In this document: piece after piece, positions 1 through 7,559 of the stretch
Layout: each line of letters begins with the position of its first letter
How positions within the stretch are numbered: position 1 is the first letter of the stretch
From: JADJWR01 sp963847675
Lineage (GTDB): Bacteria > Pseudomonadota > Gammaproteobacteria > Burkholderiales > Burkholderiaceae_F
Direction: 5' to 3'
DNA: 64,000 nt
Assembly (NCBI GenBank): GCA_963847675.1
Contig: CAWKAP010000002.1
Location: forward strand, 310,001 to 374,000
Notes under the pieces: generated by a model
What the model was told of the DNA's origin: nothing
Database searches by the model: none
The model's input: only the letters and a program-made list of their open reading frames with translations
Made by a program: the position numbers and the translations under genes

Positions 1-551
1 CAGCATGACGACGAGGGATCCGCTGAACAGTCCGGCCGACGCCGCCGGCAAGAAGCTGCGCACGTTCCCGAACGAGATGATGCGCTGGACCCTCGAGGCG
101 ATGGGCTTCAACATCCAGATCATGCCGCTGCCCGAGGTGTACCTCGCGATCCAGCAGGGCACCGTCAGCGGGCAGGAAAACCCGATCGACACGATCTACT
201 CGAACAAGTTCTACGAAGTGGCGCCGAACGTGACGCTGACCCAGCACGTCTACAGCCCGATTCCGCTGGCGATTTCCGAGAAGACCTGGCAGAAGACTGT
301 CGCCCGCCGACCAGAAGGCGGTCACCGAGGCGGCCAAGATCGCCGCGCAGTACAGCCGCGACTTCATCCGCAACAACGACGAGAACCAGCTGAAGGAAAT
401 GACGAGCAAGGGCGCCAAGGTCAACCGGCCGCCGGTCGAGCCGTTCCGCAAGTCGGTGCAGCCTGTCTACGTCAAGGCGAAGGAGAAGTACGGCGCCGAC
501 GTCGACGCGTTCCTGAAGGACGCCGAGGCGGTGCGCAAGGCAGTCAAGTAG
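1..551 (+). CDS. TRAP transporter substrate-binding protein, DctP type (5' end outside window, one frameshift)
   Basis: This is the C-terminal part of a periplasmic DctP-family binding protein, which captures an organic acid and passes it to the DctQ/DctM permease encoded just downstream. Family signatures are visible: a segment reading SPADAAGKKLRT, then the GxxxGQENPI ligand-domain motif near base 170, and a C-terminal helix ending in AEAVRKAVK before the TAG at 549-551. The reading frame changes near base 294, where AAGACTGTCG looks like AAGCTGTCG with one extra A. Both sides of the shift match the family, so I read this as one gene. The start codon and signal peptide lie to the left of the window. 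Ligand unknown; the otnK/otnC genes downstream suggest an acid sugar. Confidence 0.85.
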
Positions 552-589
552 TCGTAGTCGCCCGCACTGCCGCGCCGGGCGCGCGATCG

Positions 590-1140
590 ATGCGCCCGGC
601 CGGCAGCCCGCATCCTGTGAGCAAGCTGCTGCCGCCCGCGCCGCCCGAGCCCGCCGCGCTGCGGCGGCTCGGCGAACTCGTCGACTGGTCGATCGTCGCG
701 CTCGGCTCGGCGCTCGTGGTGATCGTGTTCGTCAACGTGGTGATGCACCAGCTCGACTATCGACATCGCCTGGACCACCGAATTCGGCGAGTTCGTGATG
801 GTGTGGACGACTTTCCTCGGCGCCGCGGCGGCATCGCGGCGGCTCGGCCACATGGCGATCACGGAGATGCTCGACCTCGCCGGTGGCGCGGCCGGCCGCG
901 GGCTGCGCATCGCGCATCGAGCTCGTCGTCGCCGCCGTGCTCGTCCTGCTGATCTGGTACGGCACCGTGATCGTGCAGGCGAGCTGGGGCAACATCCTCA
1001 CCGTGCTGGACTGGCCGATGGCCTGGCAGTACATGGCACTGCCGGTGGGCTCGGCGATTTCGCTGGTCTTCGTGCTGCACCACCTGTGGGTGATGCTGCG
1101 CGGCGGCAGCAAGGCAGCGACGCCGGAGAACGTCTCGTGA
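590..1140 (+). CDS. TRAP transporter small permease, DctQ type (two frameshifts)
   Basis: Small four-helix membrane subunit of a TRAP carrier, pairing with DctM. After a proline-rich start comes a first membrane helix (ALGSALVVIVFVNVVM), the DctQ signature TEFGEFVMVWTTFLGAA, a helix reading LVVAAVLVLLIWYG, and a last helix before the TGA at 1138-1140. The frame shifts by one extra base near 760 and again near 918; removing both gives 182 residues, a normal DctQ length. The start could be ATG 590 or GTG 617. The last bases overlap the GTG start of the dctM-type gene, as usual in these operons. Confidence 0.8.
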
Positions 1141-2422
1141 TCATCGTCTTCATCACGGTCGTGTTCTTCGCGCTGGCGCTGCGTCGGCATTCCGCTCGTC
1201 TACGCGCTGCTGCTGACCACCTTCACCACGCTGTGGTGGTACGGGCTGACCCATCCGCTGGAGACGATCCTGCTGACCTACATCGGCGGGGTCGAGCCGT
1301 TCGTGCTGATCGCCGTGCCGCTGTTCATCGTCGGCGGCGAGCTGATCTCGCGCGGCGGCGTCGGCAAGCGGATCGTGCGCTTCGCGCACACGCTGTTCGG
1401 CTTCCTGCCCGGCGGACTCGGCGTGGTGACGGTCTTTGCCTGCCTGCTGTTCGGCGGCGTGTCGGGCTCGGCGATCGCCGGCTCGGCGGCGATCGGCGCG
1501 GTGATGATCCCGGCGATGGACACAGCGCGGCTACTCGCCGGCCTTCGCGGCGGCGCTGGTCTCGGTGGCCGGCACGCTGGCGGTGATCATCCCGCCGTCG
1601 ATCCCGATGCTGGTCTTCGGCTTCGTCTCGGGCGCCTCGGTGCGCGACCTGTTCCTGTCCGGGGTCGTGCCGGGCATGCTGTTCGGCGTCGGCCTGATGC
1701 TGGTGTGCGTGCGCTACGGCCTGAAGACCGGCTGCGACCGCGGCGGCGAGCGCGCCTCGCTGCGCGAGATCGGTGCCGCCTTCGTCGCCGCGTTCCCGGC
1801 GCTGCTGATGCCGGTGATCATCCTGGGCGGCATCTGGTTCGGCATCTTCACGCCGACCGAGGCGGCTGCCGTCGCCGTGATCTACGGCCTGGCCATCTCG
1901 ATGTTCTTCTACGGCGACATCACGTGGCACGAGCTGCCGACGCTGGTGCTGAAGGCGTTCACGACCAGTGCGGTGGTGATGGTCGTCATCGGCGCGACCG
2001 CCGCGCTGGCCTGGGTGATCACGGTGGAACAGGTGCCGCTGATGGTCACCGAATGGGTCAAGCAGGTCACCGACAGCAAGTGGATGTTCCTGCTGCTCGC
2101 CAACATCGCGATGCTGCTGCTCGGCATCTTCATCGAACCGCTGCCGGCGCTGATCCTGACCGCGCCGCTGTTCGTGCCGCTGGCGCAGGCCTACGGCGTC
2201 GACCTCGTCCACCTTGGGCTGATCATGACCTGCAACCTCGCCATCGGCCTGTATACGCCGCCGGTGGGCGGGACGCTCTTCGTCTCGGCCAAGCTTGCGC
2301 AGGTCGGTATCGGTAAGGTGTCGTACGCGCTGGTGCCGATGTTCGTCGTGACGCTGCTGGTCCTGCTGGCGGTCACCTATATCGAGGTGCTGCCGATGGG
2401 CCTCGTGTGGCTGCTGCGCTGA
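1137..2422 (+). CDS. TRAP transporter large permease, DctM type (two frameshifts)
   Basis: Large membrane subunit that moves the substrate with a sodium gradient. Visible DctM features include the opening helix VIIVFITVVFFALAL, the loop LLFGGVSGSAIAGSAAIG, IIPPSIPMLVFG, IWFGIFTPTEAAAVAV and a C-terminal LYTPPVGGTLFV. One extra base occurs near 1187 and another near 1523 (GACACAGCG where GACCAGCGC-type coding is expected). Repaired length is 427 residues, exactly typical for DctM. It begins with GTG overlapping the dctQ stop (GTGA), so translation of the two is probably coupled. otnK follows 48 bases downstream and is probably in the same transcript. Confidence 0.85.
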
Positions 2423-2470
2423 ATCACATCGGGTACCGGGCGGACACGACATCGATCAGGAGAAGCGAAC

Positions 2471-3730
2471 ATGGCGTTGCTGATCGGCTGCATTGCCGAC
2501 GATCTCACCGGCGCCACCGACGTGGCGGTCACGTTCAGCCGCGAGGGGCTGTCGGTCATCCAGGTCAACGGCGTTCCCGACGCGACCCTGAAGGTTCCGC
2601 AGGCCGATGCGATCGTCGTCGCGCTGAAGTCGCGCACGATCGCCGCCTCCGAGGCGGTGGCGCAGTCGCTCGCCGCACTCGACTGGCTGCGCCGCCGTGA
2701 CGCGCGGCACGTCTACTTCAAGATCTGCTCGACCTTCGATTCGACGCCGGCCGGCAACATCGGGCCGGTCGGCGATGCGTTGTGCGACGCGATCGGTGCA
2801 CGGCTCAATGTCGTCACGCCCGCCTATCCGCGCAATGCGCGCACCGTCTACCAGGGGCACCTGTTCGTCGGCGAGGCGCTGTTGTCGGATACCGGCATGC
2901 GCACGCACCCGCTGACGCCGATGACCGACAGCAACCTGGTGCGCGTGCTCGGCAGTCAGACCGCATGCCGGGTCGGCCTGCTGCCGAGCGCGGTGGTCGC
3001 GCAGGGAAAAGAGGCCGTCGCGGCGAAACTCGCCGCGCTCGGCGACGAAGGCTGCCGGCACGTGATCGCCGACGCGATCGACGACGCGCAGTTGCAGGCG
3101 CTCGGCGCCGCCATCACGCCGCAGATGCTCGCCACCGGGGGCGCCGGACTCGCCGCCGGCATGGCGGCCGCGTTGCGCCCCAAGGCGGAGACTTCGCGGG
3201 CGGCGGCAATCGACTGGCCGCGCGGCCCTGGAGTCATCCTCGCCGGCAGTTGCTCCACTGCCACGCTGGGTCAGCTCGCCAAGGTGAAGGACGCGCTGCC
3301 GCAGCGGCAGCTCGATCCGATCGCCCTCGCCAAAGATGCCGGGACGACCCAGGCGACGATCGACTGGGCCATGCAGCAACTCGGCGACAAGCCGGTGCTG
3401 ATCTACGCCTCGGCGCCGCCGGAGCAGGTCGCCGCGGCGCAGGCCGAGCTCGGTCGCGAACGCGCGGCACAGGTCGTCGAGGACGCGTTGCGCAGGATCG
3501 CCACTGCGCTGGCCGGCGCCGGCGTGAAGCGCTTCGTCGTCGCCGGGGGCGAGACCTCCGGCGCGGTGGTCGAGGCGCTCGGCGTGCGCGCGCTGGCGAT
3601 CGGTCCGGAGATCGCGCCGGGCGTGCCATGGACGCGCGCCGCCGACGGCAAGCCGTATGCGCTGGCGCTGAAGTCGGGCAACTTCGGCGGGCCCGATTTC
3701 TTCACGCGCGCCTTCGAAGTCGCGCCATGA
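2471..3730 (+). CDS. otnK: 3-oxo-tetronate kinase (DUF1537 family)
   Basis: ATP-dependent kinase of the four-carbon acid-sugar kinase family. The family phosphorylates 3-oxo-tetronate, made from threonate or erythronate, to the 4-phosphate that OtnC then decarboxylates. The N-terminal family motif ADDLTGA is at residues 9-15, and the nucleotide-binding AGGETSGA lies near residue 357. The length of 419 residues is normal for OtnK. A good ribosome site (AGGAGA, 2458-2463) precedes ATG 2471. It sits between TRAP transporter genes and otnC, the arrangement known for acid-sugar catabolic operons. The dehydrogenase that makes the 3-oxo acid is not seen here and may lie to the left. Exact sugar is inferred only. 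Confidence 0.9.
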   Translation: MALLIGCIADDLTGATDVAVTFSREGLSVIQVNGVPDATLKVPQADAIVVALKSRTIAASEAVAQSLAALDWLRRRDARHVYFKICSTFDSTPAGNIGPVGDALCDAIGARLNVVTPAYPRNARTVYQGHLFVGEALLSDTGMRTHPLTPMTDSNLVRVLGSQTACRVGLLPSAVVAQGKEAVAAKLAALGDEGCRHVIADAIDDAQLQALGAAITPQMLATGGAGLAAGMAAALRPKAETSRAAAIDWPRGPGVILAGSCSTATLGQLAKVKDALPQRQLDPIALAKDAGTTQATIDWAMQQLGDKPVLIYASAPPEQVAAAQAELGRERAAQVVEDALRRIATALAGAGVKRFVVAGGETSGAVVEALGVRALAIGPEIAPGVPWTRAADGKPYALALKSGNFGGPDFFTRAFEVAP

Positions 3731-3751
3731 GCGCCGCACGGCCGCCCGCAG

Positions 3752-3798
3752 GAGCTCTGCTCCCCCCGGGGGGACAGCCCGCAGGGCGAAGGGGGAGC
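3752..3798 (+). repeat. C/G palindromic intergenic repeat carrying the otnC ribosome site
   Basis: The otnK-otnC gap is filled by a C/G-rich element with a 12-base palindrome (six C then six G, 3762-3773), a GCCCGCAGGGC hairpin, and an outer inverted repeat GCTCCCCC (3759-3766) / GGGGGAGC (3791-3798). The right outer arm is also the ribosome-binding site of otnC, two bases before its ATG. Elements of this look are common between genes in Burkholderiales; that is from memory, not a search. Confidence 0.6.
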
Positions 3799-3799
3799 C

Positions 3800-4432
3800 A
3801 TGAGCGAATCCGCCGCGCGCGAGGAAATCGTGCGCATTGCGCGTTCGATGTTCGAGCGCGGGCTCACGCACGGCTCGACCGGCAACATCAGCCTGCGCGT
3901 CGACGACGGCTGGCTGATGACGCCGACCGGCTCGAGCTTCGGCGACCTCGACCCGGCACGACTGTCGAGGCTCGACGCCAGCTGCAGGCACGTCGGCGGT
4001 GACGCACCGACCAAGGAGGCGTTCCTGCACCGCGCGATGTACGAAGAGCAGCCGCGCTTTTCCGCCGTCGTGCACCTGCACTCGCTGCATTCGGTGGCGG
4101 TCAGCGTGCTCGCGGACGTGAATGCCGACGACGTGCTGCCGCCGCTGACCGCGTACTACGTGATGCGCGTCGGCCGGCTGCCGCTCGTGCCCTATTTCGC
4201 GCCGGGTGACGAGAAGCTGGCCGAGGCGGTTCGCGGCTACGCCGGCAGGCACCATGCACTGCTGCTGGCCAACCACGGGCCGGTCGTGGCCGGCACCTCG
4301 CTCACCGCGGCCGCCGATGCGATCGAGGAACTCGAGGCGACCGCCCGGCTGTACCTGCTGCTTCGAGACGCGCCGTGTCGCGAACTGACCGAGGCGCAGG
4401 TCGCCGAACTCCGCCAGCGTTATCCGGCGTGA
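3800..4432 (+). CDS. otnC: 3-oxo-tetronate 4-phosphate decarboxylase (class II aldolase/adducin fold)
   Basis: Zinc enzyme of the class II aldolase family that decarboxylates 3-oxo-tetronate 4-phosphate to dihydroxyacetone phosphate, the step after OtnK. Family landmarks are the phosphate-site segment GSTGNISLR near residue 28, the catalytic acid E73 (PTKEAF), zinc ligands H92 and H94 (VHLHS) and H159 (LANHGPV). Length is 210 residues, as expected. The start at ATG 3800 is set by GGGGGAG directly upstream. Its TGA overlaps a possible GTG start for the next gene. Class II aldolases of similar length act on fuculose or ribulose phosphates; the otnK neighbour makes the tetronate role more likely. 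Confidence 0.9.
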   Translation: MSESAAREEIVRIARSMFERGLTHGSTGNISLRVDDGWLMTPTGSSFGDLDPARLSRLDASCRHVGGDAPTKEAFLHRAMYEEQPRFSAVVHLHSLHSVAVSVLADVNADDVLPPLTAYYVMRVGRLPLVPYFAPGDEKLAEAVRGYAGRHHALLLANHGPVVAGTSLTAAADAIEELEATARLYLLLRDAPCRELTEAQVAELRQRYPA

Positions 4433-4449
4433 AGCGCCCGCTTCGAACG

Positions 4450-4743
4450 ATGTACGTCGTTACCGTCGAGTTCGAGGTTCATCCGCAGCACTGCGCGGCC
4501 TTTCTGCCGTTGATGCGCGAGAACGCTCGCGCCTCGCGCGAGAACGAACCCGGCTGTCGGCAGTTCGACGTGTGCGCCGATCCGGCACGGCCGAACTTCG
4601 TATTCCTCTACGAGGTGTACGACGACCGCGCTGCCTTCGACGCGCATCTGGTCAGCGCGCACTTCAGGCATTTCGATGCCGCCGTGCGCGACATGGTGGC
4701 GAACAAGGTCGTGCGCACCCTGCAGCGAGTCGAGCCGGCCTGA
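4450..4743 (+). CDS. Antibiotic biosynthesis monooxygenase (ABM) domain protein
   Basis: A 97-residue single-domain protein of the dimeric ferredoxin-like ABM family (LsrG/YgiN-like). It begins MYVVTVEFEVHPQH and carries the typical ENEPGCRQFDVC and FLYEVYDDRAAFDAHL strands and helix. Members range from cofactor-free oxygenases to isomerases, so the reaction cannot be named. An alternative GTG start at 4429 would overlap the otnC stop as GTGA and add seven residues. Position directly behind otnC suggests co-transcription with the acid-sugar genes, where it may handle a reactive keto intermediate (inference). Confidence 0.8.
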   Translation: MYVVTVEFEVHPQHCAAFLPLMRENARASRENEPGCRQFDVCADPARPNFVFLYEVYDDRAAFDAHLVSAHFRHFDAAVRDMVANKVVRTLQRVEPA

Positions 4744-4749
4744 GCCGGC
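4734..4749. terminator. Hairpin between convergent genes (ABM gene and aldo/keto reductase)
   Basis: GCCGGC (4734-4739), loop CTGA, GCCGGC (4744-4749). The TGA stop of the ABM gene lies in the loop, and the minus-strand reductase ends six bases further on. There is no run of T on either side, so it may be a weak two-way terminator or just an mRNA end hairpin. Confidence 0.4.
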
Positions 4750-4754
4750 GCGTC

Positions 4755-5783
4755 TCACCCTGTCGTGCGCGGCACGCGCCCGGTCACCGGGTAGATCGGG
4801 TCGGTGTAGCCCGGCGTCGAGGCATGGCCGGCGGGCACGAGCCCGCTGACGAATTCCTCGTCCTCCGCAGTGAACGTTACGGCGACGGCATCGAGGTACT
4901 GCTGCCACTGTTCCATCGTTCGCGGCCCCGCGACGAGCCCGTGCACGAGCCGGTTGTTCCACACCCACGCCAGCGCAAGCTGGCTCGTCGTCAAGCCGCG
5001 CCGCTGCGCGTGTTCGGTCATGCGCTGCGCCAGTTGCAGCGACTCGCGGCGGAATTCGGTCTGCATCAAGCGCCGGTCCGCACGCGCGGCACGCGTGCCT
5101 TCCGGCAGCGGCGCGTCGGGCAGGTACTTGCCGCTCAATACGCCGCGCGCCAGCGGGCTGTAGACCACCGCGGCGAGACCGTAGTGGTCGCAACACGGCA
5201 GCAGTTCGGTTTCGATCACGCGCGTCATCGCGCTGTACGGCGGCTGACAGACGATCGGCTGCGGCACGCCCATCGCGCGGCAGGTTTCGACCAGCCGGGC
5301 AACGCGCCAGGCACGGAAATTCGAAACGCCGAAGTAATGGATGCGCCCGCGCTCGATCAGCGTCGCCACGGCCGCCGCGGTCTCCTCGACCGGCGTCGTT
5401 TCATCGTCGCGATGCAGGTACAGCACGTCGATCCAGTCGGTGCCCAGCCGGCGCAGGCTCGCCTCCACGGCGAGCGTCAAGTGCCGGCGCGACAGGCCGC
5501 GGTCGTTGGGATCGTCGCTGGTCGGATTGGCCGCCTTGGTCGCGAGCACCCAGCGCTCGCGATCGGCAGCGATCAGCCGGCCGACGATGCGTTCCGATTC
5601 CCCCTTGGCGTAGCTGTCGGCCGTGTCGATTGCGTTCACACCGGCGGCGCGGGCCGACTCGACGATCCGCGCCGCTCCATCGGCATCAGTCTGGTCGCCG
5701 AACATCATCGTGCCCAGCCACAGGCGCGAGGCCTTAAGGCCGCTGTTGCCGAGCGGCAGGTATGTCATCGGCGTGACTGGCAT
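4755..5783 (-). CDS. Aldo/keto reductase
   Basis: NADPH-dependent oxidoreductase of the aldo/keto reductase superfamily, a TIM barrel that reduces aldehydes or ketones. The catalytic tetrad is complete: D53 and Y58 (IDTADSY), K83 (LATKAA) and H124 (YLHRDD). The sequence FGVSNFRAWR and the C-terminal nucleotide-binding region are also normal. Length is 342 residues. It most resembles the YajO/Tas-like group, but the substrate cannot be told. It is on the minus strand, 158 bases downstream of the MoaD-like gene, so it may have its own promoter. Confidence 0.88.
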   Translation of the reverse strand: MPVTPMTYLPLGNSGLKASRLWLGTMMFGDQTDADGAARIVESARAAGVNAIDTADSYAKGESERIVGRLIAADRERWVLATKAANPTSDDPNDRGLSRRHLTLAVEASLRRLGTDWIDVLYLHRDDETTPVEETAAAVATLIERGRIHYFGVSNFRAWRVARLVETCRAMGVPQPIVCQPPYSAMTRVIETELLPCCDHYGLAAVVYSPLARGVLSGKYLPDAPLPEGTRAARADRRLMQTEFRRESLQLAQRMTEHAQRRGLTTSQLALAWVWNNRLVHGLVAGPRTMEQWQQYLDAVAVTFTAEDEEFVSGLVPAGHASTPGYTDPIYPVTGRVPRTTG

Positions 5784-5941
5784 GCTGTTCTCATTCCTTT
5801 CGTGCCGTATCAGTCTGCGACGGCGTTCGAGCCTACTGCACCGGCAAGATTGCCGCGGCCGGCAAACGCCTCCCTATCCAGCCGGGCAAGAAAAAGCAGC
5901 CCCCGCGATCTTCGGCGGACACGGGTTCGCCGCCCGCCGTA

Positions 5942-6202
5942 TCACCCTCCGCTCAGCGCCTGGACGATGAACAGTTCGTCGGCAGGCTGCAACGGCCGCG
6001 CCAGGTCGAACGTCTGCGCGCCGTTGACGAAGAAACGGATGTGCCGGCGCATCCGCGCCTGCTCGTCGATCATGCGGAAGCGGATGCCCGGAAACTGGCG
6101 GTCCAGGTCGTCGAGTACCTCGCCGAGCGTGGCACCGCTGGCCTCGACCCAGGTGCGATCCGCGGTGTACGAGCGCAAGGGACTCGGGATCAGCACTTTC
6201 AC
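5942..6202 (-). CDS. MoaD/ThiS-family ubiquitin-like protein
   Basis: An 86-residue beta-grasp protein ending in Gly-Gly (QALSGG), the tail that is adenylated and thiocarboxylated in MoaD and ThiS. The order of elements (MKVLIPSPLRSYT, ATLGEVLDDLDRQFPGI, FFVNG, PADELFIVQALSGG) fits the family well. No MoaE, MoeB, ThiF or ThiG partner is near. Instead it lies 15 bases downstream of the BNR-repeat gene on the same strand, so the two are surely co-transcribed. Likely a sulfur carrier or protein modifier of unknown target. Confidence 0.85.
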   Translation of the reverse strand: MKVLIPSPLRSYTADRTWVEASGATLGEVLDDLDRQFPGIRFRMIDEQARMRRHIRFFVNGAQTFDLARPLQPADELFIVQALSGG

Positions 6203-6217
6203 CGCGGCCCGCCCCGC

Positions 6218-7411
6218 CTAGCGCAGTTCGCCGCCTTCGACGGCGTAGATCTCCGGCAGGCCGCGAGCGATGCACTTCCACTGCGCGCCCTCGTCGCGGC
6301 TGGCCCACAGCTCGCCGCCGGTGGTGCCGAAATACAGGCCGACGGGATCGCCGGCGTCCGCGCACATCGCCTGTCGCTTGACCGTCCACCACGCCTGCTC
6401 GCGCGGCAGTCCGGTGTCGAGCCGTTGCCAGCTCTTGCCGCCGTTGCGCGTGCCGTAGACGGCCGGCTTGCCGTCCGGGCTGGTGCGCGGCCACACGGTC
6501 TGCCCGTCCATCGGCAGCACCCAGCAGACGTCCGCGTCACGCGGATGCACGACCATGTTGAAGCCGATGTCGCCGACCTTCTTCGGCATGCGCACGCCGA
6601 TGCGCACCCAGTGGTTCGACGGCCGGTCGATGCGGTAGATGCCGCAGTGGTTCTGCTGGTAAAGACGGTCCGGGTTGCTCGGGCAGATGCGGATGCAGTG
6701 CGGGTCGTGCACGGTCGGATCGTCGCGCGGGAAGCCTTCGACCACGTCGAGTCCGTCGATGAGCACCCGGAACGTGGCGCCCCCGTCGGTCGATTCGTGC
6801 ACGCCACCGCCGGACATGCCGAAGTAAAGGTGTTTAGGGTCGCGCGGATCGACGATGATCGAGTGCAGCTTGGGCCCGTCCGGCGTGCCGTCCTGCACGG
6901 TGCCGAACCACTTCAGGTATTGCGGGTCGTCGTTGATGGTCGAGAACGGCGCCCAGGTGGCGCCGCCGTCCTCGGAGCGGAACAGGCCCTGCGGCGACGT
7001 TCCCGCGTACCACACGCCTGGCTCGTCGGCGTGCGCGGGCGTGAGCCAGAACGTGTGATCGACGGCGCGGCCGCTGCCGTCAGTGCGCTTCTCGAATGCC
7101 GGTGGCCTGGCAGCTTCCTTCCAGGTGCGGCCGAGATCGGTCGAGCGAAAAACCGTCGGTCCGAGGTGACCTGTCTTGGCCGCGGCGAGCAGGGTGCGGC
7201 CGTCACGCGGGTCGAGCACCAGGTGGTGGATGACATGGCCGAGGAAATGCGGACCGTCGATTCGCCAGCGCCGCCGAGACGCATCGCCATGCAGCAGCCA
7301 GGCTCCCTTGCGGGTGGCCACCAGCAGCACGGTGCGGCGCGCGCTGCGCTTTCGCGCGTCGGCCCTGGCGCCGGCGGCCGGCTGCACAGCGGACTTCGCG
7401 GATTGCGCCAT
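6218..7411 (-). CDS. BNR/Asp-box repeat beta-propeller protein (sialidase/VPS10-like fold)
   Basis: A 397-residue protein made of repeated Asp-box hairpins: FRSTDLGRTW, FRSEDGGATW, HESTDGGATF, GTRNGGKSW and WASRDEGAQW. This repeat defines sialidase-like and sortilin-like propellers. The usual sialidase catalytic arginines are not obvious, so I would not call it a sialidase. It has a basic, alanine-rich N-terminus and no clear signal peptide, suggesting a cytoplasmic protein. It is followed at 15 bases by a MoaD-like gene. I recall this pairing from other betaproteobacteria, but its function is not known to me. Confidence 0.8.
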   Translation of the reverse strand: MAQSAKSAVQPAAGARADARKRSARRTVLLVATRKGAWLLHGDASRRRWRIDGPHFLGHVIHHLVLDPRDGRTLLAAAKTGHLGPTVFRSTDLGRTWKEAARPPAFEKRTDGSGRAVDHTFWLTPAHADEPGVWYAGTSPQGLFRSEDGGATWAPFSTINDDPQYLKWFGTVQDGTPDGPKLHSIIVDPRDPKHLYFGMSGGGVHESTDGGATFRVLIDGLDVVEGFPRDDPTVHDPHCIRICPSNPDRLYQQNHCGIYRIDRPSNHWVRIGVRMPKKVGDIGFNMVVHPRDADVCWVLPMDGQTVWPRTSPDGKPAVYGTRNGGKSWQRLDTGLPREQAWWTVKRQAMCADAGDPVGLYFGTTGGELWASRDEGAQWKCIARGLPEIYAVEGGELR

Positions 7412-7559
7412 CGCTCTGCTCCTCTGACAGACGCCGTCGATTGACGATTGGCAGCCGGCGGTTGCGGGCGCGTTGGCCCTGCGGACTGCACAGCGCCATC
7501 TTGCCGCAACTTCCCCTGAAGGGGTCGCGAGTAGGCCGCGCAGTGCGGGTACGGCGCCG

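Noticed and set aside
6218..7411. Annotation as an exo-alpha-sialidase
   Set aside because: Asp-box repeats are clear, but I cannot find the arginine triad and other sialidase active-site residues, and there is no signal peptide.
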